Shown piece by piece: positions 5,893 through 8,463 of a DNA stretch of 8,463 nt; within the stretch, counting starts at the first letter, position 1; each line of letters begins with the position of its first letter. The notes beneath the pieces are model-generated. The model had not been told where the DNA came from and did no database searches. It saw only the letters and a program-made list of their open reading frames with translations. The stretch lies in assembly GCA_963592205.1 (NCBI GenBank), contig CAVAVU010000027.1, positions 1-8,463 on the forward strand, written 5' to 3'. The stretch comes from Claveliimonas sp963592205. Lineage in GTDB: Bacteria; Bacillota; Clostridia; Lachnospirales; Lachnospiraceae. The translations under genes and the position numbers were made by a program.

Positions 5893-7283
5893 TTTACTCC
5901 TTCTCTGGTATCCAGAAGTACGATTCCCTTTGCTGCCAGCTCATCACGGATCTCATCAGCTCTTGCAAAATTCTTCTCTTTTCTTGCAGCCTGACGCTCT
6001 GCGATCAGTTCTTCAATCTCATCATCCAGGATTTCTTCCTTTTTGTCAACAATCAGTCCCAGCACATCTGCAAGCTTCACAAGCAGATCATACAGTGCCT
6101 TTGCATATTCCTTAGAGCCTTCTGCTGTGGCTGTCGTATTGGCAAATTTTACCAGGTCAAAGATAGCTGCAATTGCATCTGCTGTATTAAAGTCGTCTTC
6201 CATTGCATTTTCAAATGCAGTAACAAATTCGTTTGTCTTAGCCAGATTCTCTTTCTCGGCATCCGTCATGGATTCTTCTTTTGCCTGTTCCATCATGTAG
6301 CGGAGGTTATCAGCTGCATTCAGAATACGCTCCAGACCATTCTTAGACGCTTCCATCAGCTCGGCACTGAAGTTCAGCGGGCTTCTGTAATGTGCGCTCA
6401 GCATGAAGAAACGCAGTACCTGCAGATCATACTGCTCGCTGATCTCACGGACAGTGCGGAAGTTGCCGAGAGATTTACTCATCTTGTGGTTATCAATGTT
6501 CAGAAATGCATTGTGCATCCAGTATTTGGCAAATTCTTTACCGTTGCATGCCTCGCTCTGTGCGATCTCGTTCTCATGATGTGGGAATACCAGGTCTTCG
6601 CCACCGGCGTGAATGTCGATCTGCTCGCCTAAGTATTTCTTAGACATTACAGAGCACTCGATATGCCATCCCGGACGTCCGTCGCTCCATGGCGACTTCC
6701 ATGCAGGCTCTCCCTCTTTCTTTGGCTTCCACAGTACGAAATCCAATGGATCTTCCTTCTCATCCTCACCGCTTACCAGCAGTGCACGGTTACCTGAACG
6801 AAGATCATCCAGATTCTTATGAGATAATTTACCGTAATCCTTAAACTGTCTGGTACGGAAATATACGGTTCCGTTCTTTTCGTATGCATAACCTTTCTCG
6901 ATCAGTGTACTGATCATCTCGATCATGCCGTCAATCTCCTGTGTAGCCAGTGGATTGGTCGTAGCAGGCTCAATATTCATGCCATCCATATCCTTCTTGC
7001 ACTCTGCAATATAACGCTGCGAAATCTCTTCTGCCGGCACACCTTCTTCGATGGCTTTCTTGATAATCTTATCATCTACGTCTGTAAAGTTGGATACATA
7101 GTTCACATCGTATCCTTTATATTCAAAATATCTGCGCACAGTGTCGAACACGATCATCGGTCTTGCATTACCGATGTGAATAAAGTTGTATACGGTTGGT
7201 CCGCAGACATACATTTTTACCTTGCCCTCTTCGACCGGTACAAATTCTTCTTTTCTCTTGGTCATGGTATTATACAGTCTCAT
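5877..7283 (-). CDS. cysS: Cysteinyl-tRNA synthetase (CysRS, EC 6.1.1.16)
   Basis: A class I, monomer-type synthetase that attaches cysteine to tRNA-Cys in the cytoplasm. At 468 residues it is full length. The HIGH-type motif is HIGN (36-39), preceded by MYVCGPTVYNF. KMSKS is intact at 267-271. The zinc site that selects cysteine is complete: C27, C210 (in WHIECS), H235 and E239 (in FPHHENE). The C-terminus carries the usual helical DALR-like region, ending in ARKEKNFARADEIRDELA (433-450). AAGGAG lies 7 nt before the ATG at 7283. The frame overlaps cysE by 14 nt and mrnC by 16 nt, so the genes are surely cotranscribed. It is the charging gene under the Cys-specific T-box upstream of cysE. Confidence 0.98.
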   Translation of the reverse strand: MRLYNTMTKRKEEFVPVEEGKVKMYVCGPTVYNFIHIGNARPMIVFDTVRRYFEYKGYDVNYVSNFTDVDDKIIKKAIEEGVPAEEISQRYIAECKKDMDGMNIEPATTNPLATQEIDGMIEMISTLIEKGYAYEKNGTVYFRTRQFKDYGKLSHKNLDDLRSGNRALLVSGEDEKEDPLDFVLWKPKKEGEPAWKSPWSDGRPGWHIECSVMSKKYLGEQIDIHAGGEDLVFPHHENEIAQSEACNGKEFAKYWMHNAFLNIDNHKMSKSLGNFRTVREISEQYDLQVLRFFMLSAHYRSPLNFSAELMEASKNGLERILNAADNLRYMMEQAKEESMTDAEKENLAKTNEFVTAFENAMEDDFNTADAIAAIFDLVKFANTTATAEGSKEYAKALYDLLVKLADVLGLIVDKKEEILDDEIEELIAERQAARKEKNFARADEIRDELAAKGIVLLDTREGVKWKKA

Positions 7284-7962
7284 TGTTTTTCTCCTTTTTT
7301 GCTTTATTATTCTTTCTCAGTTCTTTTTCCAGTTCACTGATTCGTTCTTTCAGCATAATGTTATCCCGCTGCAGCTGGCTGATATCGCTGGTAACCGGGT
7401 CCGGCAGATGCACCTGATCCATATCGGCTCTCGGGATCTTGAGATTACCCATCTTCACGATACGTCCCGGAACGCCGACTACGGTACAGTTCGGCGGCAC
7501 TTCATTCAGCACCACAGATCCTGCTCCGATCTTGGAATTCTCCCCTATGGTAAATGATCCAAGCACCTTTGCTCCGGCACTGACCATAACATTGTCCTTC
7601 AACGTAGGATGACGCTTGCCCTGTTCCTTGCCGGTACCGCCAAGGGTTACTCCCTGATACAGCGTCACATTATCGCCAAGTTCTGCCGTCTCGCCGATGA
7701 TCACACCGCTTCCGTGGTCAATAAATAATCCCTTGCCAATCTTTGCTCCCGGATGGATCTCAATGCCGGTCTTTCTGGCAGCCCTCTGCGAGATCCATCT
7801 CGCCAGGAAATAATGCTTACCAAGATATAGCTTATGTGCAATCCGGTAATTCAATATTACTTTAAAGCTCGGATAAAGAAACACTTCCATATTGGACTTG
7901 ATCGCAGGATCCCTCTCTCTGATCACATTAATCTCTTCCCGTATATAGGATAACGCTCCCAT
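7270..7962 (-). CDS. cysE: Serine O-acetyltransferase (EC 2.3.1.30)
   Basis: It transfers acetyl from acetyl-CoA to L-serine, giving O-acetylserine, the precursor of cysteine. The 230-residue protein is the short Bacillota form. It has a helical N-terminal part with RDPA (17-20), a left-handed beta-helix of hexapeptide repeats from about 66 to 170, and FIDHGSGVIIGE (80-91) containing the catalytic pair D82-H83. KRHPT (116-120) supplies the conserved Arg/His. The Gly-rich turn VGVPGRIV closes the domain. Residues ~195-218 look like a coiled coil (LQRDNIMLKERISELEKEL), followed by a Lys/Asn-rich tail ending in ETV. There is no terminal Ile, which many CysE proteins use to bind O-acetylserine sulfhydrylase (CysK), and no cysK is adjacent. 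The start has AAAAGGAGAG 6 nt upstream. It is the first gene after the T-box. Confidence 0.96.
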   Translation of the reverse strand: MGALSYIREEINVIRERDPAIKSNMEVFLYPSFKVILNYRIAHKLYLGKHYFLARWISQRAARKTGIEIHPGAKIGKGLFIDHGSGVIIGETAELGDNVTLYQGVTLGGTGKEQGKRHPTLKDNVMVSAGAKVLGSFTIGENSKIGAGSVVLNEVPPNCTVVGVPGRIVKMGNLKIPRADMDQVHLPDPVTSDISQLQRDNIMLKERISELEKELRKNNKAKKEKNNETV

Positions 7963-8016
7963 ACAATTCTCTCCTTTTCATTCACACTTAAGAGCAGTCC
8001 GCATGTTATTATATCT

Positions 8017-8053
8017 GTTCAGAACCATTTTGTGATTCGGTCTGGCTCTGAAC
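8017..8053 (-). other. Extra stem-loop between the T-box terminator and cysE
   Basis: GTTCAGAGCCA (8053-8043) can pair with TGGTTCTGAAC (8027-8017), giving 11 bp with one G-U wobble and a 15-nt loop. It lies 5 nt after the terminator U-tract. No U-tract follows, so it is not an ordinary terminator. It would sit at the 5' end of the mRNA after readthrough or cleavage. Its role is unknown. Confidence 0.6.
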
Positions 8054-8054
8054 G

Positions 8055-8346
8055 TAATAAAAAGCTCCGTCTCTTATAAAAGAGACGGAGCTCAACTCCG
8101 CGGTTCCACTCTTATAGAGAACCTGACTCCTGACACTGCTGTATCTGTCTGATCCTCCACTCCTGTACGCGTAACGTGCGCCTTACGTGCCCGGCTAATA
8201 CTCTGTCCTGCTGACAGTGGTTCACCAGACCGACTCCCGAATGCACTTCAGAAACACTTCCCTCAGGACTGCTTACAGCCGGTGACAATCCCTCTCTGAC
8301 AGTTCCGTCATTTCTTACTCTCTTCGTTCTGCGTCTTTCTCATATA
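8055..8346 (-). ncRNA. T-box riboswitch leader, tRNA-Cys specific, upstream of cysE-cysS
   Basis: The leader of about 290 nt has the T-box parts in order. A purine-rich Stem I base (around 8330-8311) is followed by an apical segment TGTAAGC (8277-8271). The specifier loop GAAGTGCATTCG has UGC at 8245-8243, positioned as in the glyQS leader (GAAAGGCATTC). Next is an intermediate helical region with CGTAA/TTACG (8187-8183/8174-8170). The T-box sequence TGGAACCGCGG lies at 8108-8098. UGC pairs with the GCA anticodon of tRNA-Cys, and UGGA fits the U-CCA end of tRNA-Cys. The antiterminator forms from AGAG (8112-8109)/CTCT (8084-8081) and GCGGAG (8101-8096)/CTCCGT (8090-8085) around the bulge. Uncharged tRNA-Cys stabilises this form and switches the operon on. 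Confidence 0.95.
8059..8092 (-). terminator. T-box intrinsic terminator
   Basis: AGCTCCGTCTCTT (8092-8080) pairs with AAGAGACGGAGCT (8075-8063), 13 perfect bp with a 4-nt loop, followed by five T (8063-8059). Its left arm is also needed for the antiterminator, so the two structures exclude each other. It is the default off state when tRNA-Cys is charged. Confidence 0.95.
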
Positions 8347-8352
8347 GATAAT

Positions 8353-8381
8353 ATCTTATGCGAATTCCGGCGAATTGTCAA
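8353..8381 (-). promoter_or_regulatory. Sigma-A promoter of the cysE-cysS-mrnC-rlmB-sigH operon
   Basis: On the - strand TTGACA (8381-8376, consensus) is followed by 17 nt and TAAGAT (8358-8353). Transcription should start near 8346, just before the T-box Stem I. It is the best promoter match in the window. Confidence 0.85.
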
Positions 8382-8463
8382 CATTTTTAACCGTTTTAAG
8401 CGGAAATCTATGAGCCATTTGTGATAATGTCCTAATATACCACAAGGGAAAATGTCCCACATA
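8382..8463. other. AT-rich region upstream of the operon promoter, no gene seen
   Basis: This stretch holds no supportable coding frame. It contains AATGTCC twice in the same orientation (8426-8432 and 8451-8457, 25 nt apart) and a small palindrome GGGA-AAATG-TCCC (8446-8458). These could be regulator sites or chance, and the window ends here. Confidence 0.3.

Noticed and set aside
5793..6632. A 279-codon open frame on the + strand opposite cysS and mrnC
   Set aside because: It is fully antisense to two well-conserved genes, has a Cys/Phe/Ile-rich composition with no domain, and has no plausible RBS or promoter. It is a shadow frame.
8161..8220. GC-rich inverted repeats (CGTAA/TTACG and CCACT/AGTGG) that might suggest an attachment or recombination site
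   Set aside because: They sit between Stem I and the antiterminator of the T-box and are better explained as its internal helices.
8420..8433. A DnaA-box-like stretch on the - strand (TTATCACAA)
   Set aside because: It lacks the CCACA spacing of the TTATNCACA consensus, occurs singly, and no replication genes are nearby.
1..8463. Possible CRISPR array, insertion sequence, prophage or defence island
   Set aside because: No regularly spaced repeats, transposase, integrase, terminal inverted repeats or defence domains are present. All long frames are accounted for by housekeeping genes.

Overview
This 8.46 kb window looks like core chromosome of a Gram-positive, low-to-medium GC anaerobe of the Clostridia, most likely Lachnospiraceae. 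Three things suggest this. The gene order serine acetyltransferase - cysteinyl-tRNA synthetase - Mini-RNase III - SpoU-type rRNA methyltransferase - SigH-type sigma factor is a known Bacillota cluster. It is headed by a T-box riboswitch. The window also has a bacterial glutaminyl-tRNA synthetase, which many Bacillota lack but many Clostridia have. The genus assignment is inference, since no similarity search was possible.

Layout from left to right. A terminator hairpin (1-45) closes something outside the window. A short monocistronic gene (238-597, + strand) follows, encoding a 119-residue protein with one predicted membrane helix and an extremely acidic tail. A shared terminator (608-655) separates it from a convergent minus-strand pair: glnS (start 3767) and, 12 nt after it, a MocR/PdxR-type regulator (a GntR-like DNA-binding domain fused to an aminotransferase fold). 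Divergent from glnS is a single tRNA-Thr(GGU) gene (3930-4002). The two probable promoters appear to share a -35 region. The tRNA converges on sigH, and a 16-bp hairpin whose one arm encodes the last codons of sigH probably terminates both transcripts.

The right half is one tightly packed minus-strand operon: cysE (7962-7270), cysS (7283-5877), mrnC (5892-5437), rlmB (5440-4676) and sigH (4639-4028). Neighbouring frames overlap by 14, 16 and 4 nt, with a 36-nt gap before sigH. It is preceded by a clear TTGACA-17-TAAGAT promoter (8381-8353) and a T-box leader. The specifier codon reads UGC (Cys), and the bulge UGGA matches a tRNA with discriminator U, as expected for tRNA-Cys. The leader ends in mutually exclusive antiterminator and terminator hairpins.

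How the parts work together: uncharged tRNA-Cys should favour readthrough into cysE (first step of cysteine synthesis from serine) and cysS (charging of tRNA-Cys). The same transcript can reach an rRNA maturation nuclease, an rRNA methyltransferase and the SigH-type transition/sporulation sigma factor. I found no mobile element, CRISPR array, phage gene or defence system. The window reads as conserved housekeeping DNA, and the points worth a second look are regulatory or local rather than a new multi-gene system.
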